A stretch of DNA of 64,000 nt, from positions 415,320-479,319 of the forward strand of contig NZ_JACHGE010000001.1 of NCBI RefSeq assembly GCF_014202225.1, in the 5' to 3' direction. This stretch comes from Algibacter amylolyticus. Its GTDB lineage: Bacteria; Bacteroidota; Bacteroidia; Flavobacteriales; Flavobacteriaceae. Both the position numbers and the translations under genes were made by a program. Position 1 is the stretch's first letter. Each line of letters opens with the position of its first letter. A model generated the notes under the pieces. It saw only the letters and a list, made by a program, of their open reading frames with translations, had not been told where the DNA came from and ran no database searches. This document shows positions 26,539-36,317 of the stretch, in pieces.

Positions 26539-27474
26539 TTGAAAACAAGGCGTAATTTAAATTCCTTACCAGATAAATCAACGGTTGTTACTATTGGTAC
26601 CTTTGATGGTGTGCATATTGGCCATCAAAAAATAATAAAACGTTTAATAAAAACTGGAGAGGCAGAAGGCTTACAGTCTGTAATACTTACCTTTTTTCCG
26701 CATCCGCGCATGGTATTGCAAAAGGACTCCAACATTAAATTAATTAATACTATTAACGAACGCCATGATATTTTAGAGGATTCCGGACTAGATTTCTTAG
26801 TAATAAAAACCTTTACTAAAGAGTTTTCAAGACTCTCTGCCGAAGATTTTGTCAAGCAAATTTTGGTTGAAAAATTAAATGCTAAAAAAGTAATTATAGG
26901 TTACGATCATAGGTTTGGTAGAAACAGAAATGCCGATATTAATAATTTAAAAACTTTTGGGGAAACCTATGGCTTTGCGGTCGAAGAAATTTCGGCACAA
27001 GATATCGACGATGTTGCTGTGAGTTCTACCAAAATACGAACGGCGCTAATGGAAGGCGATGTAGAACGGGCCAACAGCTATTTGGGTTACCCATTTATGC
27101 TTACAGGTATTGTAACCAAAGGGAAAGGATTGGGTAAGCAATTAGGATTCCCAACGGCTAATATTCATATTGAAGAAGATTACAAACTGATACCTAAACA
27201 AGGGTCTTATATTGTTAGTTCTACTATTAATGATATTGAGGTTTATGGTATGATGAATATTGGTGTGAACCCAACAGTAAGTGGGAGTGTGCAAACTATT
27301 GAAGTCCACTTTTTTGATTTTGAAGCTGATATTTATAACCAAACTATCAAAATAAATTTGCTACAAAGAATTCGTGATGAACAAAAATTCGATTCGGTTG
27401 AAGCCCTAAAGCATCAATTAGCAAACGATAAGATTACGGCACTAGCATACTTTACAGATAAAAATGCTGAATAA
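26539..27474 (+). CDS. ribF: Bifunctional riboflavin kinase/FAD synthetase
   Basis: Converts riboflavin to FMN and then FAD. The 311-residue protein has an N-terminal adenylyltransferase domain with TIGTFDGVHIGHQKI (about 18-32), the VIGYDHRFGRNR segment (about 118-129) and the STKIR motif near 165, followed by the riboflavin-kinase domain from about 183 with GKGLGKQLGFPTANI and MMNIGVNPTV. Translation most likely starts at TTG 26539, giving MKTRRNLNSLPDK; a promoter lies directly upstream and no nearer ATG precedes the catalytic motif. Its end overlaps the HTTM gene by 11 bp, so the two are probably cotranscribed. Confidence 0.95.
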   Translation: MKTRRNLNSLPDKSTVVTIGTFDGVHIGHQKIIKRLIKTGEAEGLQSVILTFFPHPRMVLQKDSNIKLINTINERHDILEDSGLDFLVIKTFTKEFSRLSAEDFVKQILVEKLNAKKVIIGYDHRFGRNRNADINNLKTFGETYGFAVEEISAQDIDDVAVSSTKIRTALMEGDVERANSYLGYPFMLTGIVTKGKGLGKQLGFPTANIHIEEDYKLIPKQGSYIVSSTINDIEVYGMMNIGVNPTVSGSVQTIEVHFFDFEADIYNQTIKINLLQRIRDEQKFDSVEALKHQLANDKITALAYFTDKNAE

Positions 27475-28774
27475 TTGGCTATTTAAACATATAGATAATT
27501 CTGCTTTAATAGTATTCAGGATTATTTTTGGCCTGCTTTGTTTTTTAGAATCTGTGGGTGCCATCTTTACAGGATGGATAAAACGCACTTTAGTAGATCC
27601 TAGTTTTACATTCAACTTTATAGGTTTCGAGTTTTTACAACCTTTACCAGGAAATGGAATGTATTATTACTATGCCGTTATGGGTATGTTTGGTTTACTT
27701 GTTATGGTTGGCTATAAATATCGGCTTAGTATATTGGCATTTACATTAATGTGGTCGGCGACGTATTTAATGCAAAAATCGTCTTATAACAACCATTATT
27801 ATTTATTAATGCTATTAAGTAGTATAATGGTGTTTTTACCAGCTAATACATATGCCTCGGTAGATGCTAAATTAAACCCAAGTATTACAAGTTATTCCAT
27901 GCCGCAGTGGTGTCGTTGGGTCATTATATTGCAGCTTTTTATCGTGTATACTTATGCGTCAATAGCAAAATTATATCCCGATTGGTTAGACACTACCTTT
28001 ATCGAATTATTGATGAGAGGCAAAAAAGACTATTGGTTAGTTGGCGAGTTTCTGCAGCAAAAATGGTTACATCATGTATTGGCTTACGGTGGTATTTTGT
28101 TTGATGGGTTAATTATTCCATTACTACTATTTAAGCCAACACGAAAATATGCTTTTGTAATTTCTATTTTCTTTCATCTGTTTAATTCAATAATATTTCA
28201 AATAGGTATTTTTCCATATTTATCACTTTCATTTTCATTATTCTTTTTTTCATCTGAAAAAATTCAAAAACTATTTCTTAAAAAGAAACCCTTTTATAAT
28301 AGTGAAGCTGTAATAATTCCAAAGTTAAAAACACCTTTGTTAATCGTGTTTATAGTCTATTTTATTATTCAAATTGGGTTGCCGTTAAGACATCATTTTA
28401 TTGAGGATAATGTACTCTGGACAGAAGAAGGTCACCGATTATCATGGCGCATGATGCTGAGGTCCAAAAGTGGAAAAACAAAATATTGGATTGAAAATAA
28501 AGAAACAGGGCAACGTCATGTGGTTAATTTAAGTGGTTATCTGTCTAAAAAACAAATAAGAACCGCAAGTACAAAACCAGATGTTATGTGGCAGTTTGCT
28601 AAACACTTAAAGCAAAAGTTTAAGGCCGATGGTGTAGATGTAGCGGTGTATGTAGAGAGCAAAGTTAGCATTAACGGAAAACCCTATAAAACCTTTATAA
28701 ATCCTGCTATTGATATTGCAAATGAGGAGTGGGATGTTTTTAAACATAGCGATTGGATTTTACCATTAAAGTAG
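27464..28774 (+). CDS. HTTM-domain membrane protein (vitamin K-dependent carboxylase-like)
   Basis: A 436-residue polytopic membrane protein with about seven hydrophobic segments between residues 15 and 275 and a soluble C-terminal part of about 150 residues. The pattern FRIIFGLLCFLESVG, NNHYYLLMLLSSIMVFLPA, WVIILQLFIVYTYASIAKL and FHLFNSIIFQIGIFPYLS fits the HTTM family, related to gamma-glutamyl carboxylase. Conserved histidines are visible in NNHYY and the FHLFN segment. Its start overlaps the ribF stop. Substrate and chemistry of bacterial HTTM proteins are mostly unknown; carboxylase activity should not be assumed. Confidence 0.85.
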   Translation: MLNNWLFKHIDNSALIVFRIIFGLLCFLESVGAIFTGWIKRTLVDPSFTFNFIGFEFLQPLPGNGMYYYYAVMGMFGLLVMVGYKYRLSILAFTLMWSATYLMQKSSYNNHYYLLMLLSSIMVFLPANTYASVDAKLNPSITSYSMPQWCRWVIILQLFIVYTYASIAKLYPDWLDTTFIELLMRGKKDYWLVGEFLQQKWLHHVLAYGGILFDGLIIPLLLFKPTRKYAFVISIFFHLFNSIIFQIGIFPYLSLSFSLFFFSSEKIQKLFLKKKPFYNSEAVIIPKLKTPLLIVFIVYFIIQIGLPLRHHFIEDNVLWTEEGHRLSWRMMLRSKSGKTKYWIENKETGQRHVVNLSGYLSKKQIRTASTKPDVMWQFAKHLKQKFKADGVDVAVYVESKVSINGKPYKTFINPAIDIANEEWDVFKHSDWILPLK

Positions 28775-28796
28775 AGTGATTATATATTCATTTTAT

Positions 28797-28804
28797 TAAA
28801 TTTG
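28797..28804 (+). promoter_or_regulatory. Promoter -7 element for serS
   Basis: TAAATTTG, matching TAnnTTTG, 19 bp before the serS ATG; predicted transcript start near 28808. No TTG box at the standard distance. Confidence 0.5.
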
Positions 28805-28823
28805 TCGCTTAAATTTTCATGTC

Positions 28824-30095
28824 ATGTTACAAGTTACTTTTATTAGAGAAAATAAAGAATTAGTTGTTGAAGCCTTAGCAAAACGAAATATTAATGCGGT
28901 TGAAATGATTAGTGATGTCCTTACGTTTGACGACGATAGAAAACGTCTTCAAACTGAACTAGACAATACTTTAGCTGAATCTAATAGTCTATCAAAAGAA
29001 ATAGGGAACTTGTATAAATCTGGAGAAGCTCAAAAAGCCAATGTTTTAAAAGAAAAAACAGGCATTTTAAAAGAGACTTCAAAAGAACTTTCAGACTTGC
29101 TTAACGCTAAGGTAGAAGCTTTAAACCAATTGCTTTATAAAATACCAAACGTACCACATAGTTCTGTTCCAAAAGGAAACTCAGAAGAGGATAACGAAGA
29201 AATTTATAAGGACGGCGATATACCAACATTACATGATGGTGCGCTACCGCATTGGGAATTAGCCAAAAAATATGATATTATAGATTTCGAGCTTGGTAAT
29301 AAAATTACAGGCGCAGGATTTCCAGTTTATAAAGGGAAAGGTGCACGATTACAGCGTGCATTAATTGCTTATTTTTTAGATAAAAACACAGCTGCAGGCT
29401 ATACAGAGTATCAATTACCACTTATGGTAAACGAAGCTTCTGCTCTTGGTACTGGACAATTGCCAGATAAAGAAGGGCAAATGTATCATGTTACAGAAGA
29501 TAACTTATATTTAATACCAACAGCCGAGGTGCCAGGAACTAATATTTTTAGGGATGTGGTTTTAAGCGAAAGCGAACTTCCTGTTGGAGTTACTGGGTAT
29601 ACACCATGTTTCCGTCGCGAAGCAGGAAGCTACGGTGCTCATGTAAGAGGTTTAAATAGATTGCATCAATTTGATAAAGTTGAAATTATACGCGTAGAGC
29701 ACCCAAGTAATTCTTATAAAGCTTTCGATGGTATGATTGACCATGTAAAAGATATTTTAAAAGAATTAAAATTACCATACAGAATTTTACGTTTATGTGG
29801 TGGCGACACCTCTTTTGCTGCAGCCTTAACTTTCGATTTCGAAGTGTTTTCTACTGCACAAGATAGATGGTTAGAAATTTCTTCTGTTTCAAATTTCGAA
29901 ACTTTTCAAGCTAATCGTTTAAAACTACGATTTAAAAATAGCGAAGGTAAAAACGAATTGGCACATACCTTAAATGGAAGCTCTTTAGCGTTGCCTAGAG
30001 TGTTGGCCGGAATTCTTGAAAATTATCAAACCGAAGATGGTATTGTAATACCAGAAGTACTTCAGCCTTATACAGGATTTAAAATCATAAACTAA
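28824..30095 (+). CDS. serS: Serine-tRNA ligase
   Basis: Charges tRNA-Ser with serine. The 423-residue protein has the N-terminal long coiled-coil arm (about 25-110), then the class II catalytic core: LYLIPTAEVPGTN, motif 2 TPCFRREAGSYGAHVRGLNR, the serine pocket, and motif 3 NGSSLALPRVLAGILENYQ near the C terminus. Length and domain order are standard. It is preceded by a -7 promoter element, and a very short secreted-peptide gene follows 151 bp after the stop. Confidence 0.97.
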   Translation: MLQVTFIRENKELVVEALAKRNINAVEMISDVLTFDDDRKRLQTELDNTLAESNSLSKEIGNLYKSGEAQKANVLKEKTGILKETSKELSDLLNAKVEALNQLLYKIPNVPHSSVPKGNSEEDNEEIYKDGDIPTLHDGALPHWELAKKYDIIDFELGNKITGAGFPVYKGKGARLQRALIAYFLDKNTAAGYTEYQLPLMVNEASALGTGQLPDKEGQMYHVTEDNLYLIPTAEVPGTNIFRDVVLSESELPVGVTGYTPCFRREAGSYGAHVRGLNRLHQFDKVEIIRVEHPSNSYKAFDGMIDHVKDILKELKLPYRILRLCGGDTSFAAALTFDFEVFSTAQDRWLEISSVSNFETFQANRLKLRFKNSEGKNELAHTLNGSSLALPRVLAGILENYQTEDGIVIPEVLQPYTGFKIIN

Positions 30096-30246
30096 AGTAA
30101 AAGACTACATAAAATAATGTTTTTGTTTGTTTTTATCGACGAAACGCATTTTATTCATGCTGTTCAACGATTTTAGCATGCTTTATTTTATTTTTTGAGG
30201 AATATTTTGCAAGTTCGCTTAACCTAATCTTATTAACCTACTGATT

Positions 30247-30369
30247 ATGAAGAATTTTAAGCGTATTATCCTATTAATTACTTTAATATTTGTTGCATCT
30301 CAGGTGTTGTCTTCAGATTTCGAATTGTTTGAATCAGAAAGTACTTCAACTGTAGTTGCTAGTAAATAG
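30247..30369 (+). CDS. Short secreted peptide (40 residues), unknown
   Basis: Reads MKNFKRIILLITLIFVAS at its start: a basic N-terminus, a 13-residue hydrophobic core and a small-residue site near SQVLSS, that is, a signal peptide. A short acidic/serine-rich mature part of about 16-20 residues follows (FELFESESTST). It lies between serS and the TPR gene and is followed by two hairpins. The signal-peptide-like composition and the ordered position make a real gene plausible, but a 40-codon frame can also arise by chance. Confidence 0.5.
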   Translation: MKNFKRIILLITLIFVASQVLSSDFELFESESTSTVVASK

Positions 30370-30424
30370 AATTTTTAGTTTAAAGTAATATTTTCAAAAA
30401 ACAGGCGTTCTAAGTAAATCCAAT

Positions 30425-30446
30425 AGCTAGCCGTTAAGCTAGTTTT
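30425..30446 (+). terminator. Weak hairpin terminator after the short peptide gene
   Basis: Arms AGCTAGC and GCTAGTT (7 bp with one G-U) around loop CGTTAA, followed by TTTG. It would suit a terminator for the 40-residue gene but has only a short T-run. Confidence 0.4.
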
Positions 30447-30533
30447 GTTTGGTGTGTTATTAAGAATTTAATACTGTCCCCAATCCAAGTATTTAGTTAA
30501 CTAGTAGTTAATATAAAATTATTTTTGATTGGT

Positions 30534-30562
30534 AAGTGCCCGATTTATCGGGCACTTTTTTG
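30534..30562 (+). terminator. Intrinsic terminator in the serS-TPR gap
   Basis: Strong GC-rich stem AAGTGCCCGAT/ATCGGGCACTT with a very short loop, followed by T-rich sequence. The 328-bp gap at 30370-30697 otherwise shows only the weaker hairpin at 30425; no gene is seen in it. Confidence 0.85.
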
Positions 30563-30697
30563 TTTGTATACCAAGCAATGGTGTTTGTCGTGCCAAAATA
30601 TATGTGTTGGTGGAGTTAATCTCGATATCTAGCGACATCTAATTAATTACTCGAGTTTAGTACAATTTCAAAACATTACTTTTATTATATTTACCGT

Positions 30698-32467
30698 ATG
30701 CGATATATTCTAATTTTATGCTTCTTTATTTCGGGTGTTTTGTATGCACAAAATGCCACGATAGCTAAAAATTATTTTGAAAAAGGAGAATATGAAAAAG
30801 CTTTAATTGAGTACAAAAAGCTATACGCAAAATCGTCTTCCAATATTACTTATATCACTCAAATTATAAGCACGTATCAGCAATTAGAACAATATGATGA
30901 GGCCGAGAAATTTATTCTAGATTTAATGGAGCGCGTTAAATATCCTGCTTTTATTGTAGAATTAGGGTATAATTATCAGTTAAAAAATAATTTAGAAAAA
31001 GCTAATGAATACTATAAACTTGCAATTTCAAAAATAGATGAAAGAGCAACAAATGTGTATGCCGTAGCTAGAAGTTTTCAAAACCATTCGCTTTTAAACG
31101 AAGCTGTAATAGCCTACGAAAAAGCAGTTGTTTTAAATCCAGATCTTAATTTTAATGTGCAGCTAGCCCAAATTTATGGAGAGCAAGGTAACATTGAAAA
31201 AATGTTTAATAGTTACTTAAATTTTGCCGAATCGAACCCACTTGTTTTAAGGGATGTTAAACGTGCTATAAACGATTTTATTAGTGAGGATAGTTCCAAT
31301 GAAAACAACGTGTTGTTGCGCAAATTGCTACTAAAAAAGATGCAGCAAGAACCTAACACACTTTGGAATGAGTTGCTAAGTTGGTTATTTATTCAACAAA
31401 AAGATTTAAAAAAGGCTTTTGCCCAAGAAAAGGCTATTTATAAAAGGCAACCAGAAAGTTTAAGTCGTATTGAAGAGTTGGCATTAATTGCAGTAAACGA
31501 TAATGAAAACGAAGTTGCTCAAGATGTTTTAAACTATATTATTGAAACGGCACCAGATGCCGAAACCAAGTTAAGAGCACATCATAACTTAATAAAAATA
31601 GATTTAAAATCGGATGCTAACTACGGTGCCATAAAAAGCAAGTATCTAGAGTTATTAAAAACCTATGGCGAGCAACCAGAAACATTAGAGTTGCAAATTG
31701 CTTACGGCCACTTTTTGGCATTTTATTTAAACGAAACTAAAGAAGCTACCAACTTTTTGGAGTCTACCTTAAAGCTGCCTTTATCAACCCTAGAAAAAGC
31801 ACAAGTTAAGCTAGAGTTAGGCGATATTTTAATTCTTCAAGAAAAATTTAATAAAGCCTTAATTTACTATACTCAAATTCAGCGAAACCTTAAAAATAGT
31901 ACCATTTCGCAACAAGCTCGTTTTAAAGTAGCGAAAGCAAGTTATTATAAAGGCGATTTTAAATGGGCAGAATCGCAACTTAAAATATTAAAAGCATCAA
32001 CATCGCAACTTATTGCAAATGATGCGTTGGACTTAAAACTTTTAATTTCCGATAATAAATATGAAGATTCCCTTCAAACCGCATTAAAACTTTATGCAAA
32101 AGCGGATTTGTTAGCGTTTCAAAATAGAAATGACGAGGCTATAACATTGCTAGATACTATTTTAGAAGCACATAAAACCGAACCAATTATCGCTCAAGCC
32201 TTATACAAACAAGCACAATTATTCGAATTGAAATTGCAGTACGATAAGGCTGCCGTAAATTATCAGGCTATGATAGATAATTATAAAGACGGTATTTTAA
32301 TTGACGATGCGCTTTTTCATTTAGCAGAAATATATCAAAAGCAATTAAACCTTCCTGAAAAAGCAAAGGGACTCTACGAGCAAATTATTTTTAATCATGC
32401 CGATAGTATTTACTTTGTAGATGCGAGAAAACGCTACCGAACCTTGCGTGGCGATGCTATAAATTAA
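30698..32467 (+). CDS. Exported tetratricopeptide-repeat protein
   Basis: A 589-residue protein with a signal peptide (1-18, ending LYAQ) and TPR-type helical repeats nearly throughout (NYFEKGEYEKALIEYKKLY, YNYQLKNNLEKANEYYKLA, LGDILILQEKFNKALIYYTQ, QAQLFELKLQYDKAAVNYQ, HLAEIYQKQLNLPEKAKGLY). It probably acts as a periplasmic or surface scaffold for protein-protein contacts; no enzymatic motif is seen. The next gene starts 1 bp after its stop, so they share an mRNA. The specific partner is unknown. Confidence 0.88.
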   Translation: MRYILILCFFISGVLYAQNATIAKNYFEKGEYEKALIEYKKLYAKSSSNITYITQIISTYQQLEQYDEAEKFILDLMERVKYPAFIVELGYNYQLKNNLEKANEYYKLAISKIDERATNVYAVARSFQNHSLLNEAVIAYEKAVVLNPDLNFNVQLAQIYGEQGNIEKMFNSYLNFAESNPLVLRDVKRAINDFISEDSSNENNVLLRKLLLKKMQQEPNTLWNELLSWLFIQQKDLKKAFAQEKAIYKRQPESLSRIEELALIAVNDNENEVAQDVLNYIIETAPDAETKLRAHHNLIKIDLKSDANYGAIKSKYLELLKTYGEQPETLELQIAYGHFLAFYLNETKEATNFLESTLKLPLSTLEKAQVKLELGDILILQEKFNKALIYYTQIQRNLKNSTISQQARFKVAKASYYKGDFKWAESQLKILKASTSQLIANDALDLKLLISDNKYEDSLQTALKLYAKADLLAFQNRNDEAITLLDTILEAHKTEPIIAQALYKQAQLFELKLQYDKAAVNYQAMIDNYKDGILIDDALFHLAEIYQKQLNLPEKAKGLYEQIIFNHADSIYFVDARKRYRTLRGDAIN

Positions 32468-32468
32468 T

Positions 32469-32981
32469 ATGATAGTTGCAGAAACCAACAGGCTTTTTAT
32501 TTTACAATTCACTTTAAAAGACGCGCCTTTTTTTTTAGAACTTGTAAACTCGCCCAATTGGATAAAATATATTGACGACCGCAATACTAAAACCGTAAAA
32601 GCAGCCGAAGAAAGAATTCAGGATGGGCATCTTAAAAGCTATCAATCTACAGGGTTTGGGTTTTATAAACTACTGCTTAAAGCAGAAAACAACAAGCCTA
32701 TTGGCACTTGCGGTTTAATTAAACGAGACACTTTAGATGATGTCGATATTGGTTTTGCAATGCTTCCGGATTATGAGGGCATTGGTATAGGTTACGAGGC
32801 GTCAAAAGAGGTTATAAAGCTGGCTAAACAACAATTCAAACTAAAAAGACTTGTAGCTATTATTAATCCAGACAATAAAAAATCTATTAAATTGATTGAA
32901 AAATTGGGTTTTACCTTCGAAAAACTCGTAAAACCTTTTGCAGATGATGAAGAACTCCTGTTATTTGCAAAAACATTATAA
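32469..32981 (+). CDS. GNAT family N-acetyltransferase (RimJ/RimL-like)
   Basis: A 170-residue acetyl-CoA-dependent transferase with the Acetyltransf_3 layout: TNRLFILQFTLKDAPFFLELVN at the N terminus, the GTCGLIKRDTLDDVDIGFAM strand pair, and the acetyl-CoA loop YEGIGIGYEASKEVIKLAKQ (about 101-120), followed by NPDNKKSIKLIEKLGF. Substrate unknown. It begins 1 bp after the TPR gene stop. Confidence 0.87.
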   Translation: MIVAETNRLFILQFTLKDAPFFLELVNSPNWIKYIDDRNTKTVKAAEERIQDGHLKSYQSTGFGFYKLLLKAENNKPIGTCGLIKRDTLDDVDIGFAMLPDYEGIGIGYEASKEVIKLAKQQFKLKRLVAIINPDNKKSIKLIEKLGFTFEKLVKPFADDEELLLFAKTL

Positions 32982-33074
32982 ACAAAATCGAATATCAATT
33001 ACCAAACAATCAAATTTAAATTCCATAAGGTAATAGCTGTTTGTAATTAGTTGAAATTTGAAATTTTTTAAGCT

Positions 33075-33398
33075 ATGATTATATATAACGAAACATTAAA
33101 TATCGACGAATCTATTCACAGCGAATGGCTTATTTGGATTAAAGAACACATACCAAAAGTTTTAGGAACAGGAAAATTTGAAAAAGCAACCTTAACTCAA
33201 GTTTTAGTAGAAGAAGATATGGGAGGTCTAACCTATTCGGTACAATACCGCTCGTACTCACGCGAGGCTTTAGATGCTTTTTATAGAGAAGATGCCGATA
33301 GATTACAACAAGAAGGATTAAAAAAATTCGCAGATAAAATGTTGGCGTTTAGAACCGAACTTGAAATTGTAGACGAATACACGGTAAACTTTAAATAG
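33075..33398 (+). CDS. DUF4286 family protein
   Basis: A small cytosolic protein of 107 residues starting MIIYNETLNIDESIHSEWL and continuing with LTYSVQYRSYSREALDAFY, the recognisable DUF4286 pattern, a ferredoxin-like alpha/beta fold found in Bacteroidota. No function is established. It sits just ahead of a GNAT gene (9 bp) and rsmA. Confidence 0.85.
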   Translation: MIIYNETLNIDESIHSEWLIWIKEHIPKVLGTGKFEKATLTQVLVEEDMGGLTYSVQYRSYSREALDAFYREDADRLQQEGLKKFADKMLAFRTELEIVDEYTVNFK

Positions 33399-33407
33399 CC
33401 TTCTGCA

Positions 33408-33860
33408 ATGATTTTTAGAAAAGCTACTCTAAATGATTTACCAGAAATTATTGTTATGTATGCCGATGACAAACTTGGCAAAACCAGAGAAAAGTTTCAA
33501 ACACCATTGCCCAAGGAGTATCTAGATGCTTTTAAAAACATAAGTGAAGATAAAAACCAAGAGCTTATAGTAGTTGTTAATGAGGTTAACGAGATTGTTG
33601 GCACCTTACAACTTACATTTTTACAATACTTAAATCGCCTAGGAAGCCTAAGGGCGCAAATAGAATCTGTTCATATAAAGAAGGAACAGCAAGGAAAAGG
33701 TTTAGGTAAAGCTATGTTTACTTGGGCTATAAATAGAGCCAAAGAAAATAATGCAGTGCTTATTCAGCTAACTTCCGATAAAAAACGTCCCGAAGCTATT
33801 AAGTTTTACGAAAACTTAGGTTTTATAGCCTCTCACGAAGGATTTAAATTACAGTTTTAA
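33408..33860 (+). CDS. GNAT family N-acetyltransferase
   Basis: A 150-residue GNAT enzyme starting MIFRKATLNDLPEIIVMYAD. The acetyl-CoA binding segment is EQQGKGLGKAMFTWAINRAK (about 97-116), followed by QLTSDKKRPEAIKFYENLGF, the typical closing strand-helix of this family. It starts 9 bp after the DUF4286 gene and is likely cotranscribed with it. The substrate cannot be inferred. Confidence 0.9.
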   Translation: MIFRKATLNDLPEIIVMYADDKLGKTREKFQTPLPKEYLDAFKNISEDKNQELIVVVNEVNEIVGTLQLTFLQYLNRLGSLRAQIESVHIKKEQQGKGLGKAMFTWAINRAKENNAVLIQLTSDKKRPEAIKFYENLGFIASHEGFKLQF

Positions 33861-33900
33861 AACTTTTTGCTAGCTTAAGCTTAGTCGAAAAGGTCTTTTG

Positions 33901-33908
33901 TATCTTTG
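33901..33908 (+). promoter_or_regulatory. Promoter -7 element for rsmA
   Basis: TATCTTTG, a full match to TAnnTTTG, 21 bp before the GTG start of rsmA, predicting a transcript start near 33912. Confidence 0.55.
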
Positions 33909-33929
33909 TAAGCTAAAAGTAAAAATTCT

Positions 33930-34724
33930 GTGTCAAACAAACCAAACAATCATCAAGTAAAAGCAAAAAAGCATTTAGGCCAACATTTTTTAAATGATGA
34001 GACTGTAGCCGAAAAAATTGCAGACACACTCCTTTTAAAAGACTATAAAAATGTTTTGGAAATTGGTCCAGGAATGGGCGTGCTTACCAAGTACTTGCTA
34101 AAAAAAGACTGCACGACTTACGTTATTGAAATTGATACCGAATCGGTGGAGTATTTGCAAGCCAATTATTTAAACCTGGCACCACGCATAATAGAAAAAG
34201 ATTTTTTAAAATACGATTTAAACGAGGTTTTCAATCAGGAGCCATTTGCTATAATTGGTAATTTCCCTTATAATATTTCAACACAAATTGTGTTTAAAAC
34301 CTTAGAAATGCGCGATCAAATTCCCGAATTTTCAGGCATGTTTCAAAAGGAAGTTGCACAGCGTATTTGCTCAAAAGAAGGTAGTAAAGTTTATGGTATC
34401 TTATCGGTATTAGCGCAAGCCTTTTACGATGCCGAATATTTATTTACAGTACCACCAAATGTTTTTAATCCGCCACCCAAGGTAGATTCTGGCGTATTAA
34501 GACTTACCAGAAAAGCAGATTATAGTTTACCATGCGATGAAAAATTCTTTTTCAAGGTGGTTAAAGCAGCATTTCAGCAACGTAGAAAAACACTTCGTAA
34601 CAGTTTAAAAACATTCAATTTATCCGATAATTTAAAAGCAAATAGTATATTTGGCAAACGTCCGGAACAATTAAGCGTTCAAGCCTTTATTGAGCTAACG
34701 CAATTACTTGAAAACGACGCGTAA
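33930..34724 (+). CDS. rsmA: 16S rRNA adenine-N6 dimethyltransferase RsmA (KsgA)
   Basis: Dimethylates the two adjacent adenines in the 3' terminal hairpin of 16S rRNA during 30S assembly. The 264-residue protein shows [12 protein letters not shown] at the N terminus, the SAM-binding [16 protein letters not shown] (about 38-53), the catalytic [14 protein letters not shown] (NFPY, about 108-121), and the C-terminal [13 protein letters not shown]. Translation starts at GTG 33930 ([16 protein letters not shown]); no ATG lies upstream of the conserved block. The mgtE frame overlaps its end by 17 bp if the first TTG is used. Confidence 0.95.
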   Translation: MSNKPNNHQVKAKKHLGQHFLNDETVAEKIADTLLLKDYKNVLEIGPGMGVLTKYLLKKDCTTYVIEIDTESVEYLQANYLNLAPRIIEKDFLKYDLNEVFNQEPFAIIGNFPYNISTQIVFKTLEMRDQIPEFSGMFQKEVAQRICSKEGSKVYGILSVLAQAFYDAEYLFTVPPNVFNPPPKVDSGVLRLTRKADYSLPCDEKFFFKVVKAAFQQRRKTLRNSLKTFNLSDNLKANSIFGKRPEQLSVQAFIELTQLLENDA

Positions 34725-36123
34725 ATTTTTTAAATCCTTCCATTTGTCAGAAGAAAACGAAAACATACAATTTCAATTAACTGATGAACTTATTGAGCAA
34801 GTCGAGCTTTTTATCGAACAAGAAAACGATAAGGAACTCAAAAAGTTCTTAGACGAGTTTCATTACGCCGATATTGCCGAAATTCTAGATGAGTTAAATC
34901 TAGAACAGGCTATGTATGTTATAAAGCTTCTAGATTCTGAAACCACTTCAGATATCTTAATGGAGTTGGATGAGGATAACAGAGAAAAAGTCTTAAAAAA
35001 TCTTTCGGCAAAAGAAATTGCCGAAGAAGTTGAAGAGCTTGATACCGATGATGCTGCCGATATTATTGCAGAGTTATCAGAATCGCGTCAAAAAGACGTT
35101 ATCGCTCAAATTATAGACGACGAACACCGAGCAGAAATTACCGAGCTTTTAGCTTACGATGAGGATACTGCAGGTGGACTTATGGCAAAAGAGCTTGTAA
35201 AAGTTTACGAAACTTGGACTGTTGCAGGCTGTATGCGCAGAATTCGCGGACAAGCTAAAGAGGTAACGCGCGTACATTCCATTTACGTGGTAAATAAGGA
35301 AGAAAAACTTATTGGTCGTCTGTCTTTAAAAGATTTAATAGTAGCAAAAAGCGATCAAAAAATCTCCGAAATAGTAAAAGTAAACGTCGACTATGTAAAC
35401 GTTAACGAAAAGGTCGAGGAAGTGGGAAGAATCATGGCAAAGTACGATTTAGAAGCCATTCCTGTTATTCAAAGCGACGATAATAAAATCCTGTTAGGAC
35501 GTATCACAATCGATGATATTGTAGATGTTTTAAAAGAAGAAGCCGAAAAAGATTACCAAATGGCAGCAGGTATTACCGGCGATGTCGAGGCCGATGATAG
35601 TATTCTCGAACTTACCAGAGCACGCTTACCATGGCTGTTTTTAGGATTATTAGGTGGTATAGGCGCCTTTTTAATCATGGAAGGTTTCGAAGGCCTTTTT
35701 ACAGGCGAAGCCGTTGTATTATTCTTTTTCACGCCACTAATCGCGGCCATGGCAGGTAACGTAGGTGTTCAATCAAGCGCCATAATCGTGCAAGGTCTTG
35801 CCAACGACGATGTACGTGGCAGTGTAAACAGCCGTTTAATAAAAGAAATGCTACTTGCCGCTCTAAACGGTACCATTTTAGCCATATTTTTATTCCTATT
35901 TGTTTGGGCAGTAAAAGGCGAAATGCTAGTCGCTTTCGCTATTTCAGTATCACTAGTCGCCGTCATAGTTATTGCAGGCTTAATCGGCACATTTGTACCG
36001 TTATTTCTAAATAAACGTGGCATCGATCCAGCCATTGCAACGGGGCCATTTATAACAACAAGCAACGATATTTTAGGCATTTTACTCTATTTCTTAATAG
36101 CTAAATCCATTTTAGGTATATAG
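34708..36123 (+). CDS. mgtE: Magnesium transporter MgtE
   Basis: Inner-membrane Mg2+ channel gated by cytosolic Mg2+ sensing. The 471-residue protein contains the N-terminal helical superfamily domain ([39 protein letters not shown]), a CBS pair (about 150-275), and a C-terminal membrane domain with five hydrophobic helices starting at [17 protein letters not shown] and including [15 protein letters not shown], the conserved pore region. No ATG is available: TTG at 34708, which overlaps rsmA, or TTG at 34744 are the candidate starts. A dispersed repeat begins 6 bp after the stop. Confidence 0.93.
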   Translation: MKTTRKFFKSFHLSEENENIQFQLTDELIEQVELFIEQENDKELKKFLDEFHYADIAEILDELNLEQAMYVIKLLDSETTSDILMELDEDNREKVLKNLSAKEIAEEVEELDTDDAADIIAELSESRQKDVIAQIIDDEHRAEITELLAYDEDTAGGLMAKELVKVYETWTVAGCMRRIRGQAKEVTRVHSIYVVNKEEKLIGRLSLKDLIVAKSDQKISEIVKVNVDYVNVNEKVEEVGRIMAKYDLEAIPVIQSDDNKILLGRITIDDIVDVLKEEAEKDYQMAAGITGDVEADDSILELTRARLPWLFLGLLGGIGAFLIMEGFEGLFTGEAVVLFFFTPLIAAMAGNVGVQSSAIIVQGLANDDVRGSVNSRLIKEMLLAALNGTILAIFLFLFVWAVKGEMLVAFAISVSLVAVIVIAGLIGTFVPLFLNKRGIDPAIATGPFITTSNDILGILLYFLIAKSILGI

Positions 36124-36128
36124 TTTTT

Positions 36129-36216
36129 GGGCGTTACCACAAGGGTCGGGCTTTTCGTTACAAGTCCTCGCACCTCCTACGTCGGGCTGTGGGCTTTCCA
36201 CTGCAATCCCTAACGC
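36129..36216 (+). repeat. Dispersed flavobacterial repeat, copy 2
   Basis: Begins with GGGCGTTACCACAAGGGTCG and ends CAATCCCTAACGC, with the same outer pairing (GCGTTA/TAACGC) as copy 1. Its middle part differs, with CCTCGCACCTCCTACGTCGG and a GTGG/CCAC stem. It lies directly after mgtE in the same orientation as copies 1 and 3. Confidence 0.8.
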
Positions 36217-36317
36217 GGGTTAATCCGTAAACTTAGGTATTCAAAAACAAGATTAGTGCTTATTTACAATCATCTTTTCATATTTTTACACAAATTAAAA
36301 CGCCGTAATTTTACAAC

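Noticed and set aside
30156-30180. CATGCT/AGCATG hairpin after serS as a terminator
   Set aside because: Six-base stem with a 13-nt loop; too weak to call although T-rich sequence follows.
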